64,000 bases of DNA from Przewalskia tangutica (taxonomy: Eukaryota; Streptophyta; Magnoliopsida; Solanales; Solanaceae): contig CM056726.1 of the NCBI GenBank assembly GCA_029844215.1, forward strand, positions 76,375,548 to 76,439,547. Reading direction: 5' to 3'. Made by a program: the position numbers and the translations under genes. The number at the start of each line of letters is the position of its first letter. Position 1 is the stretch's first letter. A model generated the notes under the pieces. It made no database searches. It was given only the letters and a program-made list of their open reading frames with translations, and was not told the DNA's origin. Of the stretch, positions 1 through 13,654 are shown piece by piece.

Positions 1-1192
1 CGCAACAAACAGCGTAAATCTCCTCCTCTAACGAGGCCGGCTACCAAGCCAACCAGGGGGAGGGGTTATACAACTAACCCTAACGGGTACAATTTTACTC
101 CACGGTACTACTACACAAGTCTACTGTAATACAACCCTATGTAATTACAACAAGATTCTTTTAAATTCAGCTTAAGTCGCAAGACATTGCCGTAAGTATT
201 ATTCGGGCTTAAGTCAAAAGACATTGCCGATAACTACGTTCGATTCTATATATAGTATACTTCAACTATATATTCTACAATATGTAATTTCCAATTACAA
301 TAGAGGACAAGATAATTACCTCGATAAGCCCATAATTATCCAAGTATAAAGTCGATCCCGGCAATCGTTTAGCTCCAACTCCGTGCGCCCAACCCGCCTC
401 CAAACAACCCTTAGAAGTTCTAACCAACTTCTACTTACTACTCCAACTAACCATGGAGATTTTCCTAGGGTTTCGGTTTGTGGTGACGGGAAGTATAATA
501 GTATTTCGGGCTTTTGTATAGGTATAACCTTAGAATACTACAAGGTATATGGCTAAGGTAATTTGGGCATTATAACAATACTTTGAGAGTATTTCTACCA
601 AGAGAGGGGTATTATACGAAAGCAACAAGGCTAGGGGTACCCCACGCCACACTACTAGGAGGGGAAGGGCTCTCGCCAAGGGGAGTGGAGGCTCTCGCCA
701 CTACACTACACAAAGGGGGAGGAAGAAGCTTTCAAGACTTAAGAGATTTTTGGATGAAGAAGTTCATCAAAGGGGAGGGGTATTTATAGGTCAAGTGAAG
801 GCCAACCAATGGCCAAGATTTAGCCAAGTGCTAGGCAAGTGTAAGGCCAAGATTAGGGCATGTGTACCTAGCCAACTTGCACACAAAATATCCTACCTAC
901 TACTTGACAAAAACCAACCCCAATCGTCCAAGCTTTACCGCCCCAGGTCCACTGATGAGAGGTGCCAAGTGTCGCCCTCTGGTTGGACCAAATTGTTACG
1001 ACTCTCGCAAAAATCCGCAAAATTTAAAAATGACATCGCCGGAATTGCCCCTCCGAAAGCTTTTAAAAGGTTGCGTCTAACCACGACTCTAACCCGGTGT
1101 TATGCACAAATAAAATTCGGCCAAGCACTTTAAGGCACAAACTCAAATTTTCTACGACGCCCCACGCATATACTCCGAAATACGGTATAACA
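1..1192 (-). repeat. K 3' LTR (head part only)
   Basis: The LTR head is at 1192, where the complement of TGTTATACCG begins. The rest runs left out of the window. The sequence parallels the K 5' LTR at about 6100-7288 almost base for base, including the TATA box, CCAAT-like sequence and duplicated cassette near 180-240. It holds no gene; short frames here are chance. Confidence 0.88.
781..788 (-). promoter_or_regulatory. TATA box in K 3' LTR
   Basis: The minus strand reads TATAAATA followed by a C-rich run, at the same place as in every other LTR here. CCAAT-like sequence (complement of CCAATGG) lies about 40 bp upstream near 815-822. Confidence 0.6.
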
Positions 1193-1224
1193 TTCTCCTC
1201 TTAGAAACATTCGTCCCGAATGTT
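1193..1224 (-). promoter_or_regulatory. K polypurine tract and adjoining hairpin
   Basis: On the minus strand a purine run (AAGAGGAGAA, 1193-1202) touches the 3' LTR and should prime plus-strand DNA synthesis. Beside it, 1206-1224 is a perfect inverted repeat with 8-bp arms AACATTCG / CGAATGTT and a 3-nt loop, found at the same place in A, D, E and H. Confidence 0.75.
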
Positions 1225-2879
1225 CCTTCTAAGTCTCAAAACAAACGTGCGCCAGTATAGTCTTCACTACTATACTTACGAAAACAAACCTGCCACATCT
1301 GGCCACGGAAACACCCAAGCAAAATACCTCCATCCAAGTCCACGAGGAAACACCTCTAACATAACCACAAACACTTCTCACCGGGGTCTAAAATATACTT
1401 CCTTCGCACCTTCTCTTTACAAAAGAAATGATCACATCAATGCTCGCCATACATGCTCACTTCTCTCTTTACTCGTCGTAGATACCACTTTGTCACTTTG
1501 TCGCGAGCCTTGCTCCGACGACCCAACAAATGGTACCGGGCTGCTTGCGATCCCGGAGGATGTCGTACACTCGAACTCTTACCACATTTCTGATACTGCT
1601 TCAGTTTCCAAAACTCTGGGTTACTATCTCTAACGTGGTCATCATTAACTGGGAACACTCTGGATGGATCTCCGATACTTTCCCGAACATAACATTTAAC
1701 GATCGACGACCGCCTCCTAAGTCGGACGGCAATGCTAACATATAGGCAACCCGCCTATTCTTCACATGAACTCGTGCGGCCCAAAGTAACTCGGGCTAAG
1801 TCCTCTCAGTATTCCAAACTCGTCACACCCAACCCGGTGGTACCTTCAAGAAGACCGACCACAACTGAACTCTAAGCGCCGCCGATTATCCGCACAATTC
1901 CTCCGAGCCGCCGTAACTTCTTCTAGACAAGCTGCGACTATCCACAAATTACCGGAACAAGCTGAACTAACTAATCGAACCTTGCCAACATCGACCCAAT
2001 CCACCGGCAATTTACACTTCCGCCCCTACAAGGCTTCACAAAGCGATATCCGAACACTGAAATGGTAGCTTAAACACTTCCTCCCCAGGAGACAACAATC
2101 CCCACGACTACCTTCAAATCCACGACCGCCCGGTGGCGAACGCGATTCTCGAGACTCACCTGAGTTCTTAACCTGCTCGTAAACTTTTAGAGGGCGTAAA
2201 ATAGCCACAACACGGGCTTCACCGTCGACATAAGGTGAAGGTAGGCACCCCGCAGCCTTTCAACCCTTCGGATAACTCAACACACCAGTAAACGGTCGAG
2301 CGAAGAACACGATGGGCTGCCCCATCGACCACCACCGGTCGAATGCATCCACGAACTCAGACGGGTTAATCGAATACGGGCCTAACACCTCGTGACTACC
2401 ACAAGGCGACCACCACAACCGACCACCACTAAACCCGCCGCGGGTTGACCCGCAACGCGGGCCTCAACCCGACCCGCAACGCCGCATCATACTAGCTCCC
2501 AACCGAACAATCTCACTAATCACGTTACGAAACCTAGCGGTCTTCTTAGCTCAACTACCCTCTTCATTCCACACTACTAGGACCTGTCCCAACATAACTC
2601 ACGTGCACTATGCACCCGATAAAGTCAAACATAACACTACACCTTTTTCCTCGAGATGGCCTCACCTCTAAGGTCTCTACGTATAAAGCTCTAAGGCTCA
2701 CACTTTCTATCCCCAAAATCTTACTCGGTTAAACAACCATGATTTCAAATCACAACTAACACATCGCTATCGTAACATAGCACCTAAGGTATACTCACCT
2801 TATCACCTATACAAAACTCTGAGGGTTAAGGATAGATCTATGTTCATCGCTTCACTCCCTTAGTCGTTCTAATCAAACT
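1225..2879 (-). other. K post-gag region, no intact gene
   Basis: About 1.65 kb between gag remnant and polypurine tract. It contains no pol motifs. Parts match the post-gag regions of G (56950-57600), H (49590-50510) and D (62540-63180), including a GC-rich patch near 2430-2480. A 73-codon minus-strand frame at 1437-1658 (FWKLKQYQ) overlaps the conserved part and may be a relic of a small second reading frame; the frames are too broken to be sure. Confidence 0.55.
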
Positions 2880-3601
2880 CGCCTGTAGTGGCATAGTGAG
2901 GAGATGACAAACTACCCACCGATCCTCAAGGCTAAGTCCTCCTACAAGGACACTCGACACTGCACTCGACGGTCATAGTACAACAAGTACCAACCTAAAA
3001 GATGACATTCCCGATGGCGTGCCACATCGTGAACCTAAGCCACGGAGTTCGACCAACTCCTGCACACCCCGAACGTCCTGAATTTGTAGAAGACCACTCT
3101 GCACTGGCGGAGGTGCATATCTAACCTGCTGGGGAGGCGACTCGCCTCGAAAGTTACCAAAGGACCTTGCTGCTCTGGCCCTCTTCTACTGTCCTTCGTT
3201 AACCCGTCGATCTCTACACGTCTCGGCCTGCTGCGCATAAGCCCGTACACAGGCCATGCTCAAGCCTAACTGAAGAATTACTCTTGCACAACCCTCTTAT
3301 AGATAGTCCTCAAGACTCGCGGTACATCGGTATACTCTCGTAGCCAAATCTATAGCTAGTAATGAGGTTGCCTCTTTGCAATCTATATTCACCGCTCCTG
3401 GCCGTGGAACAAGGTTCAAATATCATGGTCGCAGAGAATCGCTGCCGCCGTATAAACTCACGGGCTAGCGACGCCGCAGAACTCCCGCATTGAAGCACCA
3501 CCCAAGGTGATAATTGGGCCTCGCCCACGCAACCTCCTCAGATTTACTCGCAGCCTCCTCGGCCGCCTTGCCTCCCGGGCCGGGTTGCCTACGCGAGGCA
3601 T
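2880..3601 (-). pseudogene. gag: Gag remnant of element K
   Basis: The start at 3601 opens with MPRVGNPARE, equivalent to the MPPRKATRAQ start of Gag in element A, about 200 nt after the LTR as in the other elements. The middle capsid part is reduced and strongly diverged. Near 3120-3210 the minus strand resembles the stretch after the capsid domain in element D (RARAARSFGNF, then a PPPVQSG-like part). The remnant is about 0.7 kb against about 1.2 kb in relatives, with stops and frame changes. It would have encoded the nucleocapsid/capsid precursor. K looks older than the other gag-only copies because substitutions, not only indels, separate it from them. Confidence 0.6.
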
Positions 3602-3788
3602 AACGATAAGGGAAAGAATTTCGTCGAGGGTCCAACTTACAACACAAATCTAAGGCACGATCTCGAGTGAGAAGAATAGAAACCAATCCTAAATATCCTA
3701 TAGCCTCTCGATTATTGGTGTGGTGCACAACACACCGATAATCAAGACTTCCATCGATACGGTCTCAGACACTTTCCGAGGATTAATC

Positions 3789-3799
3789 GCTCGATACCA
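3789..3799 (-). other. K primer binding site, tRNA-Met type
   Basis: The minus strand reads TGGTATCGAGC, four bases (AAAG) after the LTR end at 3804. Plant initiator tRNA-Met predicts TGGTATCAGAGC, so one base is missing at the CAG. The leader between it and the gag start (3602-3788) matches the other elements. Confidence 0.8.
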
Positions 3800-3803
3800 C
3801 TTT

Positions 3804-6800
3804 TGTCACGACCAACCTGCCCGGATCGTGCCTTACCCCGCACCCAAGTAGACATACATCGAGAAATCAGCGAACATAAAGACAATACATGAAACCAAAG
3901 GTAATAAGACAAAGTGAAATAAGAAGACAAAGCTAACCAAAAATGGTTACCTTCGATATATATAAATAGCAACTTTTTCAACATGAGCTTTAATCCTTTT
4001 ACAAACCCCGCCACAACAAAGATTACTGCACCTCTAAGAATGATACGACAACAATGGCGGACAGGCCCCGCCAAACCCCGAATGTAAACACTTACGACGA
4101 GGGGACTATACCACCGATAAGCCTCCGAGAAACGGAGCTTCCCAAACAAATCGTGACCGAGAGCTAGGATCAACGATCGCGTACCTCAACTCGCGGCATG
4201 AACGCAGCCCCGGGCGAGGTCGATAACAAAAATTTAGTATGTGAAATCAAATACATATCAGAAATGAAATCATAGCACTATATAAAGCAGAGACATGTAT
4301 GATAACCAAACTACGCTTACAACAAAGCGATGCTGTCAAGTTAGGGACTCACGCCTCAAGTCATCACTCAAGTATAACAATGGGTCTCGTGCCCACGACA
4401 TCAATCATGCCCGTGGAATACCTTCCTCACCGCCAGCCTATGATATAAAAACACCAAGGAACACACATGAACACCGTGTCCCACTGTGTCATAATAAAAT
4501 CAGACTGGTAAGTAAGGCATAGCCGACTACTAAAACCCACAGCACCAACAAGGTCATGAATCAGATCATAAGATCTGTCTAGACCGTCACATGATCAAAG
4601 CCGCCACTTGCCCGCAGATCAATGTACGCGTCTAACCCCGAACTCCCGCACTCGCATAGGCCAATCTCATCGCCCGCATGGTATTCCCGCATCGAGGGTA
4701 GCTACTCCCGCATCGCCCCGACTTCCGAGTCCGCATGGCCACGCGACCGCATGCCCATAAAGGACGACGCTAACACGGAACTCTCGTAGCTCCGCATAGG
4801 CCCTCAGACCCGCATGAGGTATTCTCGAATCATGGTCCTAGACCGCTGAAGTCTACCCCGTGACGGAGGGCGCTTAACCCCTAATCATCTCAAGAGATGA
4901 ATGCCACAATACTATCATAATGACCGATAGTTAATAAGCACAATCAAGGAAACCCTTTACACAAACATCACAAGATACTAACACACGTAGCATCCTAACA
5001 CGCTTACTTATCAAAGCAACAAGAAAGTATTACAAGGCTATCACAAACCAATACAATCAAGTTGTTCACACAAGGTACTTCCTACTATATGATCAACAAG
5101 ATCGGGTTTTTATCCCCAAAGTACTTCATACATTAACTCTTAAAAGATACGTTACTTTCACAAAAGTCACACAATACCGTAGTATATGAAAATAGAGTGA
5201 TTATCTTTTAAAGAAAATCAATTACTTCTCTTTGTAAAATCAAGTAGCAACATTCTTTTCCAATGTTCAAGTTTGCCTAATTTCCAATGTTCAAGTTTCT
5301 CATTTTTTTTGAAAGGTTTCAGAGTTCATAGTCTTATTCATTTAAGAATATAATTCTCCTTAAAACTATCTCGAGAAACATAAGTCTTATATGTGAGTAG
5401 GATATTCTTGTTTATAACAATCTTATTACAAAGACCATGATCTAGGAAATATCATTTTGTCTCATCTTAGCTTCTATGCAGATGGAAGTTTCTACCGGTT
5501 TTAATAATACTTAATTAGTCAAAACATTTCCTTTTATTAACGCCGCAGTTGGTTTGTCGATACACATTCGATTTCGAAATCAAGAAACATTCTAAGCCGC
5601 TATACCTAACTTCCCATAAAGCTAGTATAACTCTTAAGTTTTTCAAAACCAAGTATATTACTTCTTCTTTCAAAATGATTCAAAAATCTTTTGAAATACT
5701 TCAAGTTCTTTATTAACACATAACAAGCCGCTTATAGTTCAAATCGATTACCTTTTAAAGACCACAAGTATTTTCTTACCAACATAAAGTCGTTATAACC
5801 AACTTCCCATAAAGTCGTTATAACACTTTATGTTTTAAATCAACCAAATACGCTTAGCACACGACGCTCACCGCACTACATAGTTCACACATATCATGCT
5901 AGAAGAGATAGGAAGAGGTTCACATACCTCGCGACGAGTATCGACTAATAGCAAACGCTCAAGTACTTCCAACCGTCGGCTACCTTGCCAAGTAGATCGC
6001 GCCACACGTAGTACTTCAACCTATAAGGCCACAAGGCGCTTATTGTCTAGATCCCTTCAGAGCACATTCTACGTAAAATTCGGCAGACCTCCCCAACAAC
6101 AGAAATCTCCTCCTCTAACGAGGCCGGCTACAAGCCAACCGTGTGGGTTATACAAACTAACCCTAACAGTACAATTTTACTCCACGGTACTACTACACAA
6201 GTCTCTACTGTAATACAACCCTATGTAATTACGTCAAGATTCTTTTAAATTCAGCTTAAGTCGCAAGACATTGCCGTAAGTATTATTCAGCTTAAGTCAA
6301 AAGACATTGCCGATAACTACGCTCGATTCTATATATAGTATACTTCAACTATATATTCTACAATATGTAATTTCCAATTACAATAGAGGGACAAGATAAT
6401 TACCTCGATAAGCCCATAATTATCCAAGTATAAAGTCGATCATGGGCAATCGTTTAGCTCCAACTCCGTGCGCTCCAAACCGCTCCAAACAACCCTTAGA
6501 AGTTCTAACCAACTTCTACTTACTACTCCAACTAACCATGGAGATTTTCCTAGGGTTTCGGTTTTGTGACTGACGGGAAGTATAATAGTATTTCTGGGCT
6601 TTGTATAGGTATAACCTTAGAATACTACAAGGTATATGGCTAAGGTAATTTGGGCATTATAACAATACTTTTGAGAGTATTTCTACCAAGAGAGGGGTAT
6701 TATACTAAAGCAACTAGGCTAGTGTGGTACCACTACCACACTACTGTGAGGAGGAAGGGCTCTCGCCAAGGGGAGGAGGCTCTCGCCACTACACTACACA

Positions 6801-7288
6801 AAGGGGGAGGAAGAAGCTTTCAAGACTTAAGAGATTTTTGGATGAAGAAGTTCATCAAAGGGGAGGGGTATTTATAGGTCAAGTGAAGGCCAACCAATGG
6901 CCAAGATTTAGCCAAGTGCTAGGCAAGTGTAAGGCCAAGATTAGGGCATGTGTACCTAGCCAACTTGCACACAAAATATCCTACCTACTACTTGACAAAA
7001 ACCAACCCCAATCGTCCAAGCTTTACCGCCCCAAGGTCCACCAATGAGAGGGTGCCAAGTGTCGCCCTCTCGTTGGTCCAAAATGTTACGTCTCTCGGAA
7101 AAATCCGCAAAAATTAAAAATGACATAGCCGGAAATTCCCCTACGAAAGTCGTGGAAACCGTTTCGTCGAAAAACGACTCTAACCCGGTGTTATGCACAA
7201 ATAAAATTCGGCCAAGCACTTTAAGGCACAAACTCAAATTTTCTACGTACGTCCTTACGTACATACTCTGGAAATACGGGGTATAACA
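3804..7288 (-). repeat. K 5' LTR (3485 bp)
   Basis: Bounded by TG at the minus-strand head (7288) and CA at 3804. From the head it holds a degenerate U3 palindrome (7048-7069), TATA box, two tandem copies of a 37-bp cassette (6250-6312), a module found only in the long LTRs (about 5395-5575), a GCAT-rich degenerate minisatellite (about 4645-4860), and the conserved tail. Minus-strand frames here, such as one of 143 codons at 3742-4173, have no family features and lie in non-coding LTR. Confidence 0.87.
6869..6876 (-). promoter_or_regulatory. TATA box in K 5' LTR
   Basis: TATAAATA on the minus strand, followed by a C run and, 20-35 bp downstream, an imperfect GATGAA...TTCATC inverted repeat (6841-6856). 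This is the likely promoter of the element. Confidence 0.65.
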
Positions 7289-8560
7289 CTTATACTTTTA
7301 AAACCAAGTATCATATACCTCCAAATCAAGTTTCTTAACTTTCAAAATACTTCAAGTCTCTTAACTTTAGAAATCAAGTTTCTTCTACTTTAGAAACCAA
7401 GTTTCTTAACTTTAGAAATCAAGTTTCTTATACTTTTAAATCTCAAGTAACTCACACCTTTAAAACAAGTTACTTCTCTTTAAGTCATGTTATTTCTCCT
7501 CTTTTAAATCAAGTAAGTAAATCACTCCTTTGACTCCCCTAAAGTCATTATAACAACCTTTAGGTTTTGGAACTAAGACACTAGCCAAAAGATTAGGAAC
7601 CACTTCCTTTTTAAGACTCTAAGTACTTCAAGAAAAACACTTGCACTTTTGAAAATCCAAACTTCATTAAGGGAATGGATTATAACAACTTCCACTTTAA
7701 ACATCCAAAGTACAATCAAGGAAGTATATAGAACAACTTCTATATTAGGCAATCCAAGTACAATCAAGGAGTGAATCATTTAAGGAGTAGGACTTACTTT
7801 CTTTATCATAAAGAATCATGCTAGAAGAAGAGGAGATAGTTCACATACCTTTTCGGCTTAATCCACAAGCTAAGTCGAATACGCCGCACGTAGAATGGTC
7901 AACCTATAATGGCCACAACACGACTATCAACTTCTAGCTTCTAACGTAGAATAATACTAAGTATACAGTCTCTTATTCTACGAAAAATTGGGCAGCACCT
8001 CCTTTGTTTCTACATACTTTTCCACCTTTTTAAAGGCCTGATAATCAATAACCAACATGCCACATTTAAGGCTCAATACACCAACCAAGCAAAGAGGATT
8101 GCACGCCTTACAATACGTGTAAAATTCTGCCCCACAATTAATACCAACTTGTTCCATATTCAAAGCCATTCTCGACTAACTTGTACAACAACAAAAGTCC
8201 TTTCCAATTCTTTTTCAATCCAAGTTCTTAGGTCTAACATGTTATATAGTCATAAACAACGTTAACAACTATAATTCCTTCTTTATATAACACGTGACGA
8301 CTTAAACTAATAATCAAATTGAATTGTAATCTCAAAGGCTAAACATGCTAGTTTCGGATTAGGGTTCCAATAGCCAATACACTTATCAAACTTCATAATA
8401 TATACCTCATGCTTTCTAATATCCATAACTACAATGATAAGTAATCTTTAATTGTTAAAACGACAAGATTGTTACCTTTATAAGCCCTTATAAATTCCAA
8501 GATTCAAAGTCGCTCCTTAGCAATTCTTAGCTCCTTTCCTTTACGCTCCCATCCTGTTAC
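7289..8560 (-). repeat. J: fragment of an older LTR
   Basis: Middle-to-head part of a minus-strand LTR of the L/M subfamily. Its 7819-8170 part aligns with L at 10200-10560, sharing the stretch that covers the rearranged CATACCT, CGCCGCACGTAG and GGCAGCAC patches. It has many substitutions, so it is older. The left end is cut by K and the right end by L. It contains no gene. Confidence 0.7.
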
Positions 8561-11439
8561 TGTCACGACCCAACCCCGGGCCCGCGACTGATGCCCTACC
8601 TGGGCACCCCTTTTGGTATACATCAGAGAATAACAGCGGAACATACACAACTTATAAAATGCTTAAACATAAAATAACAACAGGCTAGCCGATAAGGCCA
8701 CCTTCCATAGAATATACGTAATAAAATAGTACTTTTTTTTTTCTTTACAACCCAATCCACAAGTGTGACTACAGACCTCTAAGAATAACAACTTTGGCGG
8801 GACAGGGCCCCGCCATACCCCTGAATGTACAACAACCGACCATACCAGGGATAAGCCTCCGGAGTAATGGAGCTTCTCAACAGCTGAATCAGTGATCCTA
8901 CAAGTGAGGATCAGCAACTCAGATACTCTACTGCGGCATGAACGCAAATTTCAGGAGGTCAGTACAACATGTACCAAATATGTGAAACTGAAAGTATTGT
9001 AATGAAATCATAAGTTTATAATAAAACTGGAGACAGGTATGATAACTCAATTAACAGTACATTGTGCCTTACTAACAATGAGAGTAATCAAGAGTATACT
9101 TACAACATAAAAATAGGGAGCTCACGATCAAAGCAGGACCACCCGCCCGCAGTATCATTAAGCAATCCTACTCCTGGGACGATTTCACCCGCATAAGTCA
9201 TGTGGACCCGCATGAGGTATTCCTCGCATAGGCTGTATCCGCCCGCATGGGACTATTTCACCCGCATAAGCCCTTACGGACTCGCATGAGGTATTCCTCG
9301 CATAGGCTGTATCCGCCCGCATGGGACTATTTCACCCGCATAAGCCCTTACGGACTCGCATGAGGTATTCCTCGCATAGGCTATATCCGCCCGCATGGGA
9401 CTATTTCACGGAATATGAAAATGCCACAAACCCGGGGAATGACCCCGTAATGAATAATATACCACTAGCACAAACCGGCTATCATACATAACATAAGCAC
9501 TACCGGCTTATCATACAATATATAAGCAAGTTAAGAAATCCCCTAACTTCTTATTATTCTTGTTCATATACACTCTCATTTTAGTTTACTTAAGGCACTA
9601 ACATGTCTTTTATAAAAATCCGGGAATTTAACCCAAGGTACTACATACTTCCACTCTTTTAAAATGACTCTTTTTCATATAAAACTTCCAAGATACTAAT
9701 AACCATAGTATCAAGTCATAACTACTTTTCAAGACAAGTCACAATACCTTTTAGAAAATACATTTTCAGGCTTCTAAATCAAGTGACTTCTTTCTTTTAA
9801 AACCTTAAGCAATTGATGCCTTTAAATCAATTTGCCTTTCATTATCAAGTCATTTATCATACTTATATTACTTAGAGTAAACCACTCTTTTTAACTTTTC
9901 ATAAAGCTATTATAACCAACTTCCCATAAAGCCGTTATACTAGCTTTATACTTTAGAAACTTACATTTTTCTTTATAACCAAGAGACTTAAACTTTCCAA
10001 CAAAACAAGTATCAAAAATACTTTCAACATACTTAAAGTCTCTTAACTTTTGAAAACCAAGATATCCTTAATATTTAAACAAGTGAGTTAATTCCCTAAC
10101 TCAACCAACTTGGACATTCTTAAAATAAGCCAAGGATATCAAATGGACTAGATTGTCAAAATCTTGTCGCTCACCGTACTATACATTTACAACTTATTCA
10201 TGCTCAAGAGATAAGAAAGTTCCACATACCTCTTCGGTTTAATCCACTTACTAAGTCCAATACGCCGCACGTAGTATGTCAACCTATAATGACCATAGTA
10301 TGTCTATTAACTTCTTACTTCAAACGTAGAATATTCCAAGTGCAAAGTCACTAAATTCTACGGAAAATCGGACAGCACTTCCTTTGTTTCTACATACTTT
10401 GCCACCTTTTTCAAGGCCGAATTCAATAACCAAACATGCCACATTTAAGGCTCAACAAAGTAGTTAACAATAGGGGATTACACGCTTAATCAAGACGTGT
10501 AAAATTCCGCCCCACAATAAATATCAAACTAGTCCAACATATAATGTCCATTCGGCAAAAATAGGGACAACAATACAAATTCGTTTCCAATCCCTTTTCA
10601 ATCCAAGTGGTTTAATATAACATGTTATCTAGCCACATTTGATAATAACTACTACAATCCTCAAGTAGGTAAACATGCGACGATTCTAATTATTGACCAA
10701 ATTGTATTTCAATTTCAAATGGCTTAACATGTCATTTTCGGATTTGAGCTTCCAAATTTCCATAACACTTATCAATCTTCATAACACATATCACATGATC
10801 ATTTCTAACTTATAATAACATGGAATCTTCAATTACAAAAGTAAGACGAAGATTATACCTCATTTAGCCCAAATATGATCCAAGATTACAAGTCGATCCT
10901 TAGCAACTTTAGCACCTCTTTTTGACATTCCAATCCACTCTAAGCGACCCTTAGAAGCTTATGATGAACTTATCTTCAAGTTCCAACTTCAAAGTTGAAG
11001 AACTCCTTTAGTTTCCGCCTTGCGACTAATACGAAAACACCATTTTTCCGGGATCTTTCTATTGAGATACACTTACAATACCCTTAGGTACCTTGGTTTA
11101 AAGTGGGGAGATTATTGGACAACAATTGAAATTTTTTCCTTGAAACCCTAGCTTGGCCGAGAGCACCCCTCCATGTTCATCAAATTTTCTTGAAAATTTA
11201 ACTAAGTGTAGAGCCTTGTCTTGCACTAGGAAGCTTATATAAATATATGAAGGGTCAAGATTAGAACAAATGGGTGGTTTGGATTCTTTTCACAAGGATC
11301 AAGCCAAGTGGCATTTGACTTAGTCAATTTTATCAAGCTCTAGCTTTAGCAAGACTTGGACATTTAAATTATGGTCAAATGACCATTTTATCCATGCCAT
11401 TTTCATCCAAGACCACTAAGGGGGTGACACGTGTCTCCC
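8561..11439 (-). repeat. L: 3' LTR of a minus-strand element, head cut off
   Basis: It starts with the complement of the LTR tail (TGTCACGACC) directly against J sequence with no primer site, so it is the 3' LTR of a minus-strand element. It ends just past a GACACGTGTC palindrome (11426-11435), about 130 bp short of the LTR head, where M begins. L and M are inverted copies of the same LTR type. No gene is present. Confidence 0.82.
9209..9410 (-). repeat. 74-bp minisatellite in L
   Basis: Nearly three copies of a 74-bp unit begin at 9209, 9283 and 9357. Each unit contains CGCATGAGGTATTCCTCGCA, itself holding the palindrome GAGGTATTCCTC. Confidence 0.85.
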
Positions 11440-11577
11440 TGTTACACCCCGGAATTCCAGGATATGTTTATAAGAACGTACGTAAGAACTCAAAAATGTT
11501 AAGATTTGAGACGAGTAAAAATTTATCGGAATTTTGAAATTTGTCGGAAAACGAAATATTGCGACGAGCGGGAGGGC

Positions 11578-11587
11578 GACACGTGTC
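11578..11587. promoter_or_regulatory. G-box palindrome in M U3
   Basis: GACACGTGTC is a perfect 10-bp palindrome with a CACGTG core, a known plant bZIP/bHLH binding core. Other subfamilies have a longer palindrome with a two-base spacer at the same place. Confidence 0.55.
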
Positions 11588-13654
11588 ACCCCCCTTAGTA
11601 GTCTTGGACGAAATGGCATGGATAAAATGGTCATTTGACCATAATTTAAATGACCAAGTCTTGCTAAGACAAAGAGCTTGACATTGTTGACTTGTCAAAG
11701 TGCCACTTGGGCTTGATCCATGTGAAACTCATCTAATCCCCACATGTGTGCTAATCTTAACCCTTCCTAGTGTTATATATGTCTACTAGTTTCAAGACAA
11801 GCTTATACACTTAGAAAAAATTTCAAGAAAATTTGAAGAAGCACTTAGAGTGCTCTCGGCTTTGAAGGCTCCCACACAAGAAAATTTTGCAATTTTTGTC
11901 CATAATTCCCAATATTCAAACCCAAGGTTCCTAAAGGTATTCTAAGGGTATCTCAATAGAAAGATCCCGGAAAAAGATTGTTTTCGTATTAGTCGCAAGG
12001 TGAAAACCTAGTTGTTTTCCTAGGTTTTGATTGGAAGTTTAAAGGAAAGTTGTTTGTGAGATGCTAAGGGTCTCAAGTGGTGGATTGAAGTGTCAAGAAG
12101 AGGCTCTAAGTTGCTAAGGAGCGACTTCGGATCTTGAAGTGAATTAAGGCTCGTTAAGGTAACAATCTTGTTCTCTTAAAGTGTTACAAGATTACATATT
12201 GTTGTTAGCCTTACATTTTTACTAGCATGAAGTATATGTATTGAAATTTGATAAGTGATATGGATTGTAGTAGCCTAAATCCGAAATGACATATGAGCCA
12301 TTTGAAATTGAAGTACAATTTGGTCATTAAATTAGAATCGTCGCATGTTTACCTACTTGAGGATTGTAGTAGTTGTAATCGATTGCGGCTTGATATCATG
12401 TTATACTAAACAACTTGAATTGAAAATGAATTGGAAATATTGATATGTTGTTACACCTTTGGCCGAGAATGACATTATATGTTGGACTAGTTTGTTATAA
12501 ATTATGGGGCGGAATTTTACACGTCTTGTAGGCGTGTAATCCCCTATTGTTAACTACACTGTTGAGCCTTAAATGTGGCGTGTTTGGTTATTGAATTCGG
12601 CCTTGAAAAAGGTGGCAAAGTATGTAGAAACAAAGGAAGTGCTGTCCGATTTTCCGTAGAATTTAGTGGCTTTGCACTTGGAATATTCTACATTTGAAAC
12701 TAGAAGTTAATAAACGTATTATGGTCATTATAGGTTGACATACTACGTACGACATATTGGACTTGGCAAGTGGATTGAACCGAAGATGTATGTGGAACTT
12801 TCTTATCTCTTGAGCATGAATAAGTTGTAAACGTATAGTACGGTAGACGTACGAGATTTTGACGAATCTAGTCCATTTGATATCCTTGGTTTATCCTAAG
12901 AATGTTCAAGTTGGTTGAGTTAGGAAATTAACTCACTTGTTTAAAAATAATAAGGATATCTTGGTTTTTAAAAGTTAAGAGACTTTAAGTATTTCGAAAG
13001 TATATGATACTTGTTTCGTTTGGAAAGTTTAAGTCTCTTGGTTATAAAGAAGAATGTAAGTTTCTAAGGTATAAAGCTAGTATAACGGCTTTATGGGAAG
13101 TTGGTTTTAATAGCTTTATGGAAAGTTAAAAAGAGTGGTTTACTCTAATTAATATAAGTATGATTAATGACTTGAAATAATGAAAGGCAAATTGATTTAA
13201 AGGCATCAATTGCTTAAGGTTTTAAAAGAAAGAAGTCACTTGATTTAGAAGCCTGAAAATGTATTTCTAAAAGGTATTGTGACTTGTCTTAAAATGTAGT
13301 TATGACTTGATACTATGGTTATTAGTATCTTGGAAGTTTTATATGAAAAAAAGTCATTTTAAAAGAATAGAAGTACGTAGTACTTTGGGTTAAATTCCCG
13401 GATTTTATAATGACATGTTAGTGCCTTAAGTAAACTAAAATGAGAGTGTATTTGAATAAGACTAATAAGAAGTTAGGGGGATTTCTTAACTTGCTTATGT
13501 AATGTATGATAAGCCGGTAGTGCTTATGTTATGTATGATAAGCCGGTAGTGCTTATGTTATGTATGATAGCTGGTTGTGCTAGTGATATATTGTGCATTA
13601 TGGGGTCATTCCCCGAGTTTGTGGCATTTGCATATTCCGTGGATTTGCTACCCA

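Larger units (their letters stand above)
1..7288 (-). mobile_element. Element K: non-autonomous Ty3/gypsy LTR element, left end outside window
   Basis: Read on the minus strand, a 5' LTR (7288 to 3804), tRNA-Met primer site, gag remnant, non-coding 3' part, polypurine tract and a partial 3' LTR (1192 to below 1) follow in order. The internal region is about 2.6 kb and holds no protease, RT or integrase, so the element must rely on proteins from relatives. Beyond 7288 an unrelated part of another LTR (J) begins, so K was inserted into J. The left target duplication is outside the window; the right copy would be CTTAT at 7289-7293. Confidence 0.85.

Noticed and set aside
3742..4173. Minus-strand frame of 143 codons with hydrophobic stretches
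   Set aside because: It covers the primer site and LTR tail of K. Equivalent DNA in other LTRs is not open, so it is a chance frame.
8556..11446. GTTAC on both sides of L as a target duplication
   Set aside because: GTTAC at 8556-8560 recurs at 11441-11445, but the second copy is part of M's LTR head (TGTTACACC), so the match is coincidental.
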